Positions 1 through 8,841 of a DNA stretch of 34,576 nt are shown here, piece after piece. The stretch's first letter is position 1. Every line of letters starts with the position of its first letter. The position numbers and the translations under genes were made by a program. The stretch is from Geoalkalibacter sp. (GTDB taxonomy: Bacteria; Desulfobacterota; Desulfuromonadia; Desulfuromonadales; Geoalkalibacteraceae). The notes under the pieces were generated by a model, which was not told the origin of the DNA, ran no database searches, and saw nothing but the letters and a program-made list of their open reading frames with translations. The stretch is taken from the NCBI RefSeq assembly GCF_030605225.1, contig NZ_JAUWAV010000042.1:1-34576 (forward strand), given 5' to 3'.

Positions 1-52
1 TGTCTGCTTATGGTTAGTCTTGGTCGACGTCCATAATGCCAGACACGGCGTC

Positions 53-92
53 GGGATGCGCTATTTTCAGTAACCAATTAGCCGCGCATCCC
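53..92. repeat. Inverted repeat of unknown role
   Basis: Eight-base arms GGGATGCG (53-60) and CGCATCCC (85-92) are perfect complements around a 24-base loop. No gene is visible in 1-142, and no T-run follows on either strand, so this is not a standard intrinsic terminator. It may be a regulatory or mobile-repeat remnant. The window edge prevents a better call. Confidence 0.3.
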
Positions 93-142
93 CCTCAAGC
101 CGGGGATACAATTGACCCATAAATTTTGCGGAAGAACCGAAT

Positions 143-194
143 AAAAATGCCTTAATCGGCGGACATCTGCAATCGATGAGCACCAATTAAGGCA
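143..194 (-). terminator. Rho-independent terminator after the lipoprotein gene
   Basis: Read on the minus strand, TGCCTTAATTGG (194-183) pairs with CCGATTAAGGCA (159-148) over 12 positions with one G-U pair, and the T-run TTTTT (147-143) follows. The 23-base loop has its own small CATC/GATG stem. It lies about 80 bases past the stop of the minus-strand lipoprotein gene and would end that transcript. Confidence 0.75.
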
Positions 195-274
195 GAAGAG
201 GAAAAGATTTGCAACCCGTTATTTCTCAGACTCTCAAGGCTTTGAATCTTATCGCGAGCATGGCCCCGGAGATC

Positions 275-1006
275 TCAGAGCGCGAAGGTCGCGGTGTACA
301 CGGAACCGCTGTCCACATCACGCACCTGCAACCGCAACTGGCGGGGCTTGCCGGCCTCGGCCGGGAAAAAGAGAAAGCCGCGGCCGAGAAAACCGGGGCC
401 GACGGGCTGATTACGCAACTCCTTGTTGCCCAGATCGCGGGCGATCTCGCGCCCCGCATCCTCGCTGCCCAGTTCCTGGGCACCACCGATGACGGCGCCC
501 CCTGCACCGCCCACCGCCGCGCCCTTGCCGGCCGCTGAAGCCACGTTTTCCCCGGTCAGCACACCGATGGCCGCTCCCACCAAGGCACCCCCCGCTGCCC
601 CAAGGACGCCGCCGCGCCCCGCGCCGCGAGCGATGCGCGCATATTCTGAGCTCTTTTCCACCCGTTCATAGGCGGTGCGACTGTCCAGAATGTTCCACAA
701 ATGCCCCGTATCGTCGATAAGGAAGGTCTGCTCAGGCACGATGCGCAAAGCGCTTGATCCCTGGTTGTCGATGACCACCTGCACCGGCTGGATGCCGGCG
801 CTTACGATATCAAAGCCGAAGGCGTCGCGCGCGGCACGCTGATCCGGATAAGCCGCGGCGGCGATCTGAGCGCCGGCGATCACCTGCATGTTCGGATGGG
901 CTGCCGGAATTTTAAAACCCACTTCTTGCCGCTTATAGGTCGTGCAGCCCGACACAGCCAGAAGAACCATCAGCAGTATGGCCGGCAAACTGATCGTGTT
1001 TTTCAT
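275..1006 (-). CDS. Glycine-zipper outer-membrane lipoprotein, function unknown
   Basis: This 243-residue protein starts with a signal peptide and a lipobox ending VSGC, so Cys21 should be lipidated after cleavage by signal peptidase II. Residues of about 25-110 form a soluble domain. Residues of about 128-178 are a run of Gly/Ala repeats (GAAGGALVGAAIG, then GAAVGGAGGAVIGG) typical of glycine-zipper membrane-inserting segments. A short soluble tail follows. The ATG at 1006 has a strong site, AAGGAGAGG, five bases upstream. The gene follows the glycosyltransferase gene by 13 bases, so the two are probably co-transcribed and end at the terminator at 143-194. I do not recognise a specific family; a role in the envelope is an inference from the signal and zipper. 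Confidence 0.8.
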   Translation of the reverse strand: MKNTISLPAILLMVLLAVSGCTTYKRQEVGFKIPAAHPNMQVIAGAQIAAAAYPDQRAARDAFGFDIVSAGIQPVQVVIDNQGSSALRIVPEQTFLIDDTGHLWNILDSRTAYERVEKSSEYARIARGAGRGGVLGAAGGALVGAAIGVLTGENVASAAGKGAAVGGAGGAVIGGAQELGSEDAGREIARDLGNKELRNQPVGPGFLGRGFLFFPAEAGKPRQLRLQVRDVDSGSVYTATFAL

Positions 1007-1019
1007 GCAAACCTCTCCT

Positions 1020-2138
1020 TTAATCCAAGAAATTGTTTGGTGTCATTCTATCATCCCCCCCTGAGTGCGTCCACCTGGGCCGGCCACGGCGTCGAAGCAC
1101 AGTCAAGGTCGCCCAAAACCAGCAACGCACCAGACTGGCGCTGAGACGATTGGCCCAGCGTCGGTCGGTGAAACTCTCCCACAATCCATAAAAATCCACC
1201 CCCCAGCCTTTTCGTCGGGGCGGTCGCCTTAAGCCATAACGCAGCAAAGACAACAGGGCAAAGGGAAACTGCCAGAACTGCGAGCGCACATAGCGTCCGG
1301 TGGCGAGCCATAGCCGGTTTTGCTCCTCAATGTCAAGTTCGCCGAGCAACTCGGCTATGCAGGAAAAAAAGGGCAAAAGGTCAAGGCGCCGCGTCGCCGC
1401 CTGATTGCGATAGATGCCCGGCGCCCGTTGCGCGAACGCATCCCAGCCGATGTGGTGAAAATTCATCAGCAAGGCGTTGAGAATCTGCCGTTCAAGCAGA
1501 CCTTCCCGTTCAAAGCGGCGCGCCGAGGTGTGAATTTCCAGCGGCAACAGCAGCCAGGCGCCGCGTTCGGCCACGCGCGCGGCGAGCTTTTCGTCCTCAA
1601 AGAGGGGTTGCGTTTCATCAAAAGGGCCGACCCGATCGAACAAAAGGCGCGGCAACAGCATCCCCTGGTCACCGTGAATGCAGCCCGGCAGATTGAGTCG
1701 TGCTTTTTCCTCGAAAAAATAATAGCCCCAACCACCGACGCCTTGTTCGCGCACAAAACGCAGGGCGAAGCGCGCCGCGAAAAGTCGCGCATCACACCGC
1801 CTCTGCGCGGCGCGCAGATACGCCAGGGCTCGGGCAAAGCTGTACGGATCCGGAAAAAAGCTGTCGGCGTGCAAAAACAGCAGAAATTCACCCCGTGCCT
1901 GCGCCGCTCCAGCGTTCATCTGCCGGCCGCGTCCGGCGGGGCCACGCAGTATGCACAGGTAAAAGGGCTGTTTCGGCGCGGCCTTTTCGAGTTGCGCGAG
2001 GGTGTCGTCAACGGATCCCCCATCGCAAAATATCGCCTCGAAACGGCAATCCCGCTGGGCGGCAAGGGTCGTCAGCAACCTTGGCACCTGCAGCGCCTCA
2101 TTGAGCACCGGAATGATCACCGACAATTCACAGGCCAC
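1020..2138 (-). CDS. Family 2 glycosyltransferase (TIGR04283-like) with long C-terminal extension
   Basis: The N-terminus reads as a GT-A glycosyltransferase of family 2: SVIIPVLNEA at residues 6-15, CDGGSVDDT near residue 40 for nucleotide-sugar binding, AGRGRQMNAGA near 70, and FLHADS near 90 in place of the usual DxD. These motifs match the group called rSAM/selenodomain-associated transferase 2 (TIGR04283), whose members are usually about 220-240 residues. This protein has 372 residues; the last 130-150 form a basic, aromatic tail (about 230-372) that I do not recognise and that includes a hydrophobic stretch near 295-305. The start is a GTG at 2138; the Shine-Dalgarno site is weak (AGG about 10-15 bases upstream). 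The acceptor is unknown. It follows metK by 115 bases. Confidence 0.75.
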   Translation of the reverse strand: MACELSVIIPVLNEALQVPRLLTTLAAQRDCRFEAIFCDGGSVDDTLAQLEKAAPKQPFYLCILRGPAGRGRQMNAGAAQARGEFLLFLHADSFFPDPYSFARALAYLRAAQRRCDARLFAARFALRFVREQGVGGWGYYFFEEKARLNLPGCIHGDQGMLLPRLLFDRVGPFDETQPLFEDEKLAARVAERGAWLLLPLEIHTSARRFEREGLLERQILNALLMNFHHIGWDAFAQRAPGIYRNQAATRRLDLLPFFSCIAELLGELDIEEQNRLWLATGRYVRSQFWQFPFALLSLLRYGLRRPPRRKGWGVDFYGLWESFTDRRWANRLSASLVRCWFWATLTVLRRRGRPRWTHSGGDDRMTPNNFLD

Positions 2139-2184
2139 GGTCAGGAAAACCTCTCGCTTCGCAGCCAGCGCCTCCCGTCAACGT

Positions 2185-2218
2185 TTCCGCCCGTCCCGGC
2201 AAGCCGAAACGGGCGGAA
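2185..2218. terminator. Strong GC-rich hairpin after metK, no T-run
   Basis: Arms TTCCGCCCGT (2185-2194) and ACGGGCGGAA (2209-2218) are perfect complements, and an inner CGGC/GCCG stem continues the helix. It lies 36 bases past the metK stop. There is no T-run on either strand, so it may be an atypical or Rho-assisted terminator, or an mRNA 3'-end stabiliser. Confidence 0.4.
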
Positions 2219-2253
2219 GAAAGGCAGACCGCGGTGCGCTGAACCGAATCGAC

Positions 2254-3423
2254 CTAGAGCCGAGCGCGTTGCCGCAGGGACTCCACGCGGTCGGTGCGTT
2301 CCCAGGAAAATTCCGGTTCGTTGCGGCCGAAATGCCCGTAAGCAGCCGTCTTGCGATAGATGGGCCGCAGCAAATCGAGGGTTTCGATAATGGCGCGCGG
2401 CCGCATGTCGAATTCCTCGCGCACCACCCGGGCGATGTCGTTGGACGCAATCTTGCCGGTGCCAAACGCATTGACCATGATGGAAACGGGCTCGGCCACG
2501 CCGATGGCGTAGGCCAGCTGCACCTCGCACTTGTCCGCGAGCCCCGCGGCCACCACGTTCTTGGCGATGTAGCGCGCCATGTAGGACGCGCTGCGATCGA
2601 CCTTGGACGGATCCTTGCCGGAAAAGGCTCCACCACCGTGGGAGCCCTGGCCGCCATAGGTGTCGACGATGATCTTGCGCCCGGTCAGGCCGCAGTCGCC
2701 CATGGGTCCGCCGACCACGAAACGACCGGTGGGATTGATGAAATACTTGGTGTTCTCGTCGAGCAGTTCGGCGGGGATGACTTTCTTCACCACCTCTTCG
2801 ATGATTCCCTCACGCAACGTCTCGTAGGTGACCTCGGGCGCATGCTGCGAGGAGACCACCACCGCGTCCACACGAATGGGTTTGTCGTTGATGTACTGGA
2901 TGGACACCTGGGACTTGCCGTCGGGGCGCAGAAAAGTAAGTAGTCCGGATTTTCGCACTTCGGCCAGCCGCTTGGTCAGACGGTGGGCGAAAATAATCGG
3001 CATGGGCATGAGTTCCGGCGTGTCGTTGCAGGCATAGCCGAACATCAGCCCCTGATCGCCCGCGCCCTGTTCCTTGTACATCCCCTCGCCTTCCGTGACG
3101 CCCATGGAAATATCGGGAGACTGACGATCGATGCTGGTCAGAACCGCGCAGGTCTCATAGTCGAAACCCATGGCGGAATCGTTATAGCCGATGTCGCGTA
3201 TGGTCTGGCGCACGATGTCGGGATAATCGATGCGCGCGCTGGTGGTGATTTCGCCGGCGATCACCGCCATGCCCGTCGTCACCAGGGTCTCGCAAGCCAC
3301 GCGCGCCTTGGGATCCTGGGTGAGGATGGCATCGAGAATGCTGTCGGAAACCTGATCAGCGACCTTGTCGGGATGGCCTTCCGTCACCGACTCGGAAGTG
3401 AAAAGAAAATCGGTCATGGGCAT
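2254..3423 (-). CDS. metK: S-adenosylmethionine synthetase
   Basis: MetK makes S-adenosylmethionine from methionine and ATP in the cytoplasm, with release of phosphate and diphosphate. The 389-residue length is normal. The methionine/ATP loop with GHPDK lies at residues 16-20, followed by the family motifs [12 protein letters not shown] near 118-130 and the P-loop-like [16 protein letters not shown] near 255-272. I chose the ATG at 3423 because AAGGAG sits eight bases upstream; the reading frame stays open farther upstream, but that part overlaps the promoter. The gene lies 90 bases after the Enzyme I gene and has its own promoter, so it can be expressed independently. No SAM riboswitch fits in the short leader. 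Confidence 0.97.
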   Translation of the reverse strand: MPMTDFLFTSESVTEGHPDKVADQVSDSILDAILTQDPKARVACETLVTTGMAVIAGEITTSARIDYPDIVRQTIRDIGYNDSAMGFDYETCAVLTSIDRQSPDISMGVTEGEGMYKEQGAGDQGLMFGYACNDTPELMPMPIIFAHRLTKRLAEVRKSGLLTFLRPDGKSQVSIQYINDKPIRVDAVVVSSQHAPEVTYETLREGIIEEVVKKVIPAELLDENTKYFINPTGRFVVGGPMGDCGLTGRKIIVDTYGGQGSHGGGAFSGKDPSKVDRSASYMARYIAKNVVAAGLADKCEVQLAYAIGVAEPVSIMVNAFGTGKIASNDIARVVREEFDMRPRAIIETLDLLRPIYRKTAAYGHFGRNEPEFSWERTDRVESLRQRARL

Positions 3424-3470
3424 GAATCGCTCTCCTTGTGAGCAAGAGGTATAACCAAAACGAATATCGA

Positions 3471-3499
3471 GGAATAGGCCATACACCAAAAAAAGTCAA
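3471..3499 (-). promoter_or_regulatory. Sigma-70 promoter for metK
   Basis: On the minus strand, TTGACT (3499-3494) and TATTCC (3476-3471) are separated by exactly 17 bases. This gives a leader of about 40 bases before the metK ATG at 3423. Confidence 0.6.
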
Positions 3500-3513
3500 T
3501 AAAAATTCAATCC

Positions 3514-5304
3514 TTATAAAAAATCCCGCGCGGCGAACAACTCAGGGAAACGCACGGCCAGCTGCTCCTCGACATAGTGCGTGATCTCCTTGGCGGTGGG
3601 CAGCAAAAGCAAATCACGAAGCAACTCTTCGCCATCCGTGCGGCGCACCTGGCGAATCACCCGCTTGACACGGGGAATGCAGGAGGCGTTCATGGACAGT
3701 TCGTTGAACCCAAGCCCCAGCAGAATCAGCGTATACAGGGGCTCAGAGGCCATCTCGCCGCACATGCCGACCTCGATGCCGGCCGTGCGCCCAGCATCGC
3801 TGATCATCTTGAGCGCCCGCAGGATCGAGGGGTGCAGGGGTTCATAGAGATAGGCGACGTGCTCGTTGCCGCGATCGACCGCCAGGCAATACTGAATGAG
3901 GTCATTGGTGCCGACGGAGAAAAAATCCACCTCGCGCGCGAGCAGATCGGCGATGAGAGCGGCCGCCGGCGTCTCGATCATGATGCCGATGGGCATGTCC
4001 CGATCATAGGCCTGGCCGCGCTCGTCGAGTTCCTCGCGCGCTTCGCGCAGCAATTCCTTGCAGGCCCGGATTTCCCCCACGCCGCTGATCATGGGAAACA
4101 TGAGGCGCACCTGTCCGTAGGCCGAGGCCCGCAAAATGGCGCGCAATTGCTCCTTGAACAGGCGGCGCTCCTTGAGGGAAAAGCGCACGGCGCGCAATCC
4201 CAGGGCGGGGTTTTCCTCCTCGGCCAGATTGATCTCCGGCACGAACTTGTCGCCGCCCACATCCAGGGTGCGAATGGTCACGGGCTCGGGGATCATTTTC
4301 TGCGCGATGTCGCGATAGACCTCGAACTGTTCCTCTTCCGAAGGCGGCCGCGTTTGATTGAGAAACAAGAACTCGGTGCGGAACAACCCGACGCCGGCGC
4401 CGCCTTGGGCAATCACCGCGGGGATTTCCTGCGCCAACTCCACGTTGCCCCGCAAGGTCAGGCGAAAACCGTCGAGAGTCTGCGCCGGCAGATCCCGGTA
4501 GGCGCGCAGTTCCTTTTCCAGATACTCATAGGCCTGTTTCTTGTGCAGATATTCGCGGAAGGTTTCGGCCGAAGGGTTGAGAATCACCGTTCCCGCGCCG
4601 CCGTCGATGATGATCGGCATTCGCGAACGCGCCAGGGCGCTGATGTTTTCCAGGCCGACCACGGCGGGAATTTCCAGGGAGCGGGCCAGGATCGCGGTGT
4701 GGGAGGTGCGCCCTCCGACGTCGGTGACAAAGCCGATGACCTTGTTGCGATCCATCTGCATGGTGTCGGCCGGAGAAACCTGATGGGCCACCACCACCGC
4801 CTTGCGCTCGATTTCGCCGAGGCTGCGCTGACATTCCCCGAGAAGGTTGCGCATCAGACGCTCGCCGATGGAATCGATGTCGCTGCGCCGCTCGCGAAGG
4901 TATTCATCCTCGATGGCGTTGAAGAATGTGCGAAATTTGTCAAGGGTGCGCCGCAGGGCGCTTTCGGCGTTGAGTCGCTCTTGTTCGATGAGCCCCTGGG
5001 TTTCGCGCACCAGCATGTCATCCTCAAGGATGAGCAAGTGGGTGTCGATGATATAGAGATGCTCGCGCAACTCCGGCGAGCTGACCCGCTCCTTGACCTC
5101 GCGCAGCTGACGGCGGGATTCGTCGAGGGCGAGGTGAAACCGCCGCACTTCATCCTCGACCAACTCCGGCGGGATATACCAGTCCGCCAGGGTCTGGCGC
5201 GCGCGGTTGTAGAGAAAGACCTCGCCGATGGCGATGCCGGGAGATACTCCCAGACCCACCAGAAAGGTGTCGGGCGCGAGGCTATTTTTCTCCGAATCCG
5301 TCAT
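3514..5304 (-). CDS. ptsI: PTS Enzyme I (phosphoenolpyruvate-protein phosphotransferase)
   Basis: Enzyme I takes phosphate from phosphoenolpyruvate and passes it to HPr. The 596-residue protein has the N-terminal HPr-binding helices (about 30-150), the phosphohistidine domain with the active site GGRTSHTAI (His202), and the C-terminal TIM barrel with GLFRTEFLF, MIETPAA and the catalytic-Cys loop VGMCGEMA. I chose the ATG at 5304, which has GGAAGG seven bases upstream; it lies inside the end of the HPr gene, so the two genes overlap by 23 bases and are likely translationally coupled. It lacks an N-terminal GAF domain, so it is a plain Enzyme I and not the PtsP (EI-Ntr) type. It is the last PTS gene of the cluster. 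Confidence 0.95.
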   Translation of the reverse strand: MTDSEKNSLAPDTFLVGLGVSPGIAIGEVFLYNRARQTLADWYIPPELVEDEVRRFHLALDESRRQLREVKERVSSPELREHLYIIDTHLLILEDDMLVRETQGLIEQERLNAESALRRTLDKFRTFFNAIEDEYLRERRSDIDSIGERLMRNLLGECQRSLGEIERKAVVVAHQVSPADTMQMDRNKVIGFVTDVGGRTSHTAILARSLEIPAVVGLENISALARSRMPIIIDGGAGTVILNPSAETFREYLHKKQAYEYLEKELRAYRDLPAQTLDGFRLTLRGNVELAQEIPAVIAQGGAGVGLFRTEFLFLNQTRPPSEEEQFEVYRDIAQKMIPEPVTIRTLDVGGDKFVPEINLAEEENPALGLRAVRFSLKERRLFKEQLRAILRASAYGQVRLMFPMISGVGEIRACKELLREAREELDERGQAYDRDMPIGIMIETPAAALIADLLAREVDFFSVGTNDLIQYCLAVDRGNEHVAYLYEPLHPSILRALKMISDAGRTAGIEVGMCGEMASEPLYTLILLGLGFNELSMNASCIPRVKRVIRQVRRTDGEELLRDLLLLPTAKEITHYVEEQLAVRFPELFAARDFL

Positions 5305-5548
5305 CGATGAGCCTTCCGATGGTCTCCAGGGCGTCGCCTGCGTCCTCCCCGTCAACGGACACCTTGATCGACGATCCCTGCGCCGCCGCCAGCATCAGAA
5401 TTCCCATGATGCTCTTGCCGTTGACTTCCATGCCGTCCTTGCTCACCGTGACGTCGGCGCGAAAACGGTTGGCCGTTTGAACGAGCTGCGCGGCGGCGCG
5501 GGCATGCAGTCCCAGTCTGTTGCGGATGGTGAAATCCTTACTGATCAT
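5282..5548 (-). CDS. ptsH: HPr phosphocarrier protein
   Basis: HPr carries phosphate from Enzyme I to the IIA proteins. The 88-residue protein has the phosphate-accepting His15 in LGLHAR and the regulatory Ser46 in NGKSIMGI, both at the standard positions. Ser46 is the target of HPr kinase/phosphorylase, whose gene is in the same cluster, so both histidine and serine phosphorylation are likely here. The start is the ATG at 5548, which gives the normal HPr length, with AAAGGGAG six bases upstream. It follows the IID gene by 16 bases and overlaps the Enzyme I gene. Confidence 0.95.
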   Translation of the reverse strand: MISKDFTIRNRLGLHARAAAQLVQTANRFRADVTVSKDGMEVNGKSIMGILMLAAAQGSSIKVSVDGEDAGDALETIGRLIDDGFGEK

Positions 5549-5564
5549 GAATCTCCCTTTGTCG

Positions 5565-6329
5565 TCATACGATGAGCCCCGCCAGCAGCAACGCGCCCAG
5601 GGTCGCCAGAACCAGAAGCAGGTTGGAAACCCCTTTGCGGGCCAACCAGCCGAGCATGACCACCAGCGGAAAGAACAGCAACCCCCAACCGGCCCAGATT
5701 TCCTGCTGTTTGAGGCACGCCAGGGTGAGATAGGCACAGAGCCCTCCGAGCAGCACCACCGTCGCTTCCTTGGCGCGCAGGGCCCAATCGGGAAGCCGCC
5801 GTGCCTGTACCGTTTCGACTAGGCGCAACCCGCTGAAATAACCACGAACCAGACCGGCACAGCGAAACCAGAGGTGCGGCAGATTGAACAGTACCAGAAA
5901 AACCACCGGAGCCCACAAGGAGCCCTTGAAGGCAAAAAACAGGGCGATGACCGCCGCCAAAGGACGCAACCCACCCCAGAACAGGGCGTCACCGATGGCG
6001 GCAAAGGGGGCCATGACCATATCGCGAAATTCCACCGCCCCGATGGCGCAACGCTCGCCGCGCGCCTGATCCTCCTCCAAGGCCAGGACGGCGCCGAGAA
6101 GCGGCGGAGCCAAATAGGGATGGGTATTGAAATAGACCATATGGCGGCGAAAGGCGTCTTCCAGTTCTTTTTCCTGGTAGAGCAAGCGCAAGGCGGGCGC
6201 CAGGATGTAGAGGGCGCCCAGGCTCTGCATGCGTTCAAAGCTCCAACTGGCCTGCAGCAGAAAGGAGCGTCCGAGGATGCGCAACAACACCCGCGGGGGG
6301 AGGCGCCGGTTCGTCACGCTCGCTTTCAT
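5565..6329 (-). CDS. PTS system mannose-family IID component
   Basis: This 254-residue membrane protein is a IID subunit, which with IIC forms the membrane channel of mannose-type PTS permeases. Visible family marks are the N-terminal RSFLLQASWSFERMQ segment, FNTHPYLAPPLLG near residue 75-85, and AAIGDALFWGG near 115-125, followed by several hydrophobic segments in the last 130 residues. The ATG at 6329 overlaps the IIC stop as ATGA, which I prefer to a GTG nine bases upstream. IID subunits are usually near 270-300 residues, so this one is slightly short. The substrate cannot be read from the sequence. Confidence 0.88.
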   Translation of the reverse strand: MKASVTNRRLPPRVLLRILGRSFLLQASWSFERMQSLGALYILAPALRLLYQEKELEDAFRRHMVYFNTHPYLAPPLLGAVLALEEDQARGERCAIGAVEFRDMVMAPFAAIGDALFWGGLRPLAAVIALFFAFKGSLWAPVVFLVLFNLPHLWFRCAGLVRGYFSGLRLVETVQARRLPDWALRAKEATVVLLGGLCAYLTLACLKQQEIWAGWGLLFFPLVVMLGWLARKGVSNLLLVLATLGALLLAGLIV

Positions 6330-7018
6330 AACAACCACAGCAACAGCAGCACCGTCGTGAAGGATGCGGCGAACAAGGTCAGTGAACGACTGACGTTGAT
6401 GGTCCCAAGGATGGTCGCCGTGCCCACGAGGGGAAACGCCAGCAGCAACCAGCCATCGACCCCGTCCAGGGCCGGCAGAAGACGCTCTCCGGCAAATCTC
6501 ACCAGCAGCCAGCCGGGCAGGACGATGAGCAGATAGGTTCCCAGCGCCGCTGCGGCAAAATGCACCAGCCCCTGGAGATGCCGCCGCTCCAGTTGCGCCG
6601 TGCGCCCTGATTTCAGGTCGGACTCGGCCTGCCGCGCAAGGCGTGCGTTGCGACTTCGCGCCAGCCGATCGAAAACCTGTCCGACCTTGCCCAGGGGCAT
6701 GGCCACCAGAACGCTGAACAAAATCAGGGTGATCCCTTCCAGGGAATAGTATTGACCGGCCGCCACGGCGAGAACCGTCGCGGCGACCGCGACCTGCGTG
6801 TCGTCAGGCGGAATCGCGGCGCCCACCGGCAGCCGACCGAGCCAAAGCAATTCAACCAGCGCACCGACCTGCAAACCCACCAGGGGATCTCCGATCAACC
6901 AGCCGGTCAGCGGACCGGCGACCACGGGGCGCGCCAGCATGAACTGACCGAAGGCCGTGCGATCGAGCCCCAACAGCAATCCCGCCAGGGCGCCGATAAG
7001 AAAAATGCTCAGGGTCAT
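6326..7018 (-). CDS. PTS system mannose-family IIC component
   Basis: A 230-residue multi-spanning membrane protein of the mannose/sorbose IIC family. The order of features fits: a first hydrophobic helix with GLDRTAFGQFM, then RPVVAGPLTGWLIGDPLVGLQVGA-type family region (about 29-53), then LLWLGRLPVGAAIPPDD near 60-75, then repeated hydrophobic helices to the C-terminus. IIC and IID together translocate the sugar. It starts one base after the IIB stop and ends in an ATGA overlap with IID, which implies equal expression of the subunits. Confidence 0.9.
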   Translation of the reverse strand: MTLSIFLIGALAGLLLGLDRTAFGQFMLARPVVAGPLTGWLIGDPLVGLQVGALVELLWLGRLPVGAAIPPDDTQVAVAATVLAVAAGQYYSLEGITLILFSVLVAMPLGKVGQVFDRLARSRNARLARQAESDLKSGRTAQLERRHLQGLVHFAAAALGTYLLIVLPGWLLVRFAGERLLPALDGVDGWLLLAFPLVGTATILGTINVSRSLTLFAASFTTVLLLLWLL

Positions 7019-7019
7019 A

Positions 7020-7508
7020 TCAACCGGGCATGTTGCGAACGAGCTTTTTCCAATGTTGTCCCCGATCCGCCGGGATGCAGCGCGAGACGATCTCGACCCC
7101 CTCTTGCTCGAGAAAAATGAGGTTTTTCACATCTTCCTCGTCCAGATGAATGGTGCAGGAAAGCTGATATTTGCCCTGCCCCTCGTGCATGTTGCCGAGG
7201 TTCAACTCCTTGAACACAACGCCCCGACGATGAGCGCGCAACGCGTCGGCCGATGAGGCGAAAAGCAACAGCACGCGCTCCTTGGCCAAGGCCGGGTCAC
7301 GCAAACGAAGGCTGATGTCTTCCACGTCGCCGATGATCACCTTGATGCTGCGCGGCACCGAAGCTTCCATCATGGCGCGCCGCAGGGACGGCCGGGCCAG
7401 TTCGTCATTGGCCACCACGATGCAGTTGGCATGAGTAAAAGGTATCCATGCCTCGAGCACCTGCCCATGAATGAGTCGGTTATCTATCCGCGCGAGAACG
7501 ATGCCCAT
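7020..7508 (-). CDS. PTS system mannose-family IIB component
   Basis: IIB takes phosphate from IIA and gives it to the incoming sugar. The 162-residue soluble protein starts MGIVLARIDNRLIHGQV, with the phosphorylation site His14 in the family motif RLIHGQV, and continues with the ANCIVVANDELA strand. Length is normal for a separate IIB. The leader of 61 bases between IIA and IIB is the largest gap inside the PTS set and holds no clear promoter. Next gene is IIC. Confidence 0.92.
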   Translation of the reverse strand: MGIVLARIDNRLIHGQVLEAWIPFTHANCIVVANDELARPSLRRAMMEASVPRSIKVIIGDVEDISLRLRDPALAKERVLLLFASSADALRAHRRGVVFKELNLGNMHEGQGKYQLSCTIHLDEEDVKNLIFLEQEGVEIVSRCIPADRGQHWKKLVRNMPG

Positions 7509-7569
7509 CGCCGTGCCGTCCTGGATTCATCAAAAAACATGGAATGAACGTCTAGCCGCGATTTGAGGT

Positions 7570-7971
7570 TCAGCGCTCAAGAAACTCACTGGCCAGCGCC
7601 ATGCTCTGCTGTCCATAGGCCTTGATCATGCCGGCGAGTTCCGTCACGCTGAGATCATCGCGACTGTTGAAAAATTTCAAGACCATGGGCAGATTCACCC
7701 CGGTCAGCACTTCGATGCGCGGCGGGTCGAGAAAAGAGATGCTGAGGTTGGCCGGGGTGCCGCCGAACAAATCGGTCATGATCAGCACGCCGTCCTCGCC
7801 GTCCCTGACCGCCGCGATGGCCTCGGCGATGGCGCCGCGCACCTTTTCGACGCTGTCCTCGCGCTCGATGCCCACCGCCCGAGCCTGCTCGATGGGGCCG
7901 ACGATCATTTCCGCGGCCAGCAACAATTCGCGCGCCAGCCCCGCGTGGCTGGCGATCACCAGTCCGATCAT
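7570..7971 (-). CDS. PTS system mannose-family IIA component
   Basis: IIA takes phosphate from HPr. The 133-residue protein has the active-site His9 in VIASHAGLA and the family motif TDLFGGTPAN near residue 70. It stands alone; in many bacteria IIA and IIB are fused as ManX. The ATG follows the rapZ stop by three bases, with AAGGGG overlapping the end of rapZ, so it is in the same transcript. Confidence 0.92.
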   Translation of the reverse strand: MIGLVIASHAGLARELLLAAEMIVGPIEQARAVGIEREDSVEKVRGAIAEAIAAVRDGEDGVLIMTDLFGGTPANLSISFLDPPRIEVLTGVNLPMVLKFFNSRDDLSVTELAGMIKAYGQQSMALASEFLER

Positions 7972-7974
7972 GAT

Positions 7975-8841
7975 TTACCCCTTGTCGATATCCCGATGAC
8001 TGATTTCAACGACGAATCCCTGTCCGGCCAGAAACGGCCGCAGCTCTTCCACCAGGGACACGCTGCGATGGCGCCCGCCGGTGCATCCGATGGAGAGCGT
8101 CAGATAGCTTTTACCCTCCTGCCGGTAAGAGGGCAGAAGAAATCTGAGCATGTCTTGGAGTTTGCCGAGAAAATCACGGCAGGCCGGTTGCTGGACGACA
8201 TAATCGCGCACCTCGGAATTCAAGCCGGTGAGGGGCCGCAACTCCGCGATGAAATGGGGATTGGGCAAAAACCGCACGTCGAAGACCAGATCCGACTCCA
8301 TGGGCAGCCCGTAACGAAACCCAAAGGACTGCACCTTGACCACCAGAGGCATTTTGCCGCTGCGCCCCAGCACCGTTTCGAGCACCTGATCGCGCAGGCC
8401 GTGCACGGTCAGACCCGAAGTATCGAAAACCACCGTCGCAAGCCGCTTGAACCCCGCCATCAGTTCGCGTTCCCGAGCAATCCCTTCGGGCACCCCTTCC
8501 TGACGGGCCAGGGGATGGCGGCGGCGAGTCTCCGAGTAGCGCCGGATCAGTGCCTCGTCATTGGCTTCAAAAAACAGAATTTCGACGGGATAACCCTCGT
8601 CGCGCACCTGCTTGAGGGTCGTTTCGTAATCGGCGAGGAAATCGCGATTGCGGATATCGATGACCACCGCCACATCCGGCGTGAAGCGCACGCCCTGCTC
8701 GGTCAACTGCAAGAAGCGCGGCAGCAGCGCCAAAGGCAGATTGTCCACCACGAAAAAACCTTCATCCTCCAGAACGCGGGCCGCGCTGGACTTGCCCGAG
8801 CCCGAGAGACCGGTGAGGATCAGCACCCGCTTGCGGCTCAT
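7975..8841 (-). CDS. rapZ: RapZ/YvcJ-family RNase adapter and nucleotide-binding protein
   Basis: The 288-residue protein has the Walker A motif GLSGSGKSS at residues 10-18, the FFVVDNLP motif just after it, and the C-terminal GCTGGRHRS motif of the RapZ (YvcJ, DUF4147-like P-loop) family. In enterobacteria RapZ guides RNase E to the small RNA GlmZ and thereby controls glucosamine-6-phosphate synthase. That RNA has not been found here, so the target in this organism is unknown. The ATG at 8841 overlaps the hprK stop as ATGA. The hprK-rapZ pairing next to PTS genes is common. Confidence 0.93.
   Translation of the reverse strand: MSRKRVLILTGLSGSGKSSAARVLEDEGFFVVDNLPLALLPRFLQLTEQGVRFTPDVAVVIDIRNRDFLADYETTLKQVRDEGYPVEILFFEANDEALIRRYSETRRRHPLARQEGVPEGIARERELMAGFKRLATVVFDTSGLTVHGLRDQVLETVLGRSGKMPLVVKVQSFGFRYGLPMESDLVFDVRFLPNPHFIAELRPLTGLNSEVRDYVVQQPACRDFLGKLQDMLRFLLPSYRQEGKSYLTLSIGCTGGRHRSVSLVEELRPFLAGQGFVVEISHRDIDKG

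Noticed and set aside
3424-3513. SAM riboswitch upstream of metK
   Set aside because: The leader after the promoter is only about 40 bases and has no suitable paired regions.
3577-5310. Long plus-strand open frame opposite Enzyme I
   Set aside because: It has no recognisable motifs and mirrors the ptsI coding frame; the minus-strand protein is a full Enzyme I.
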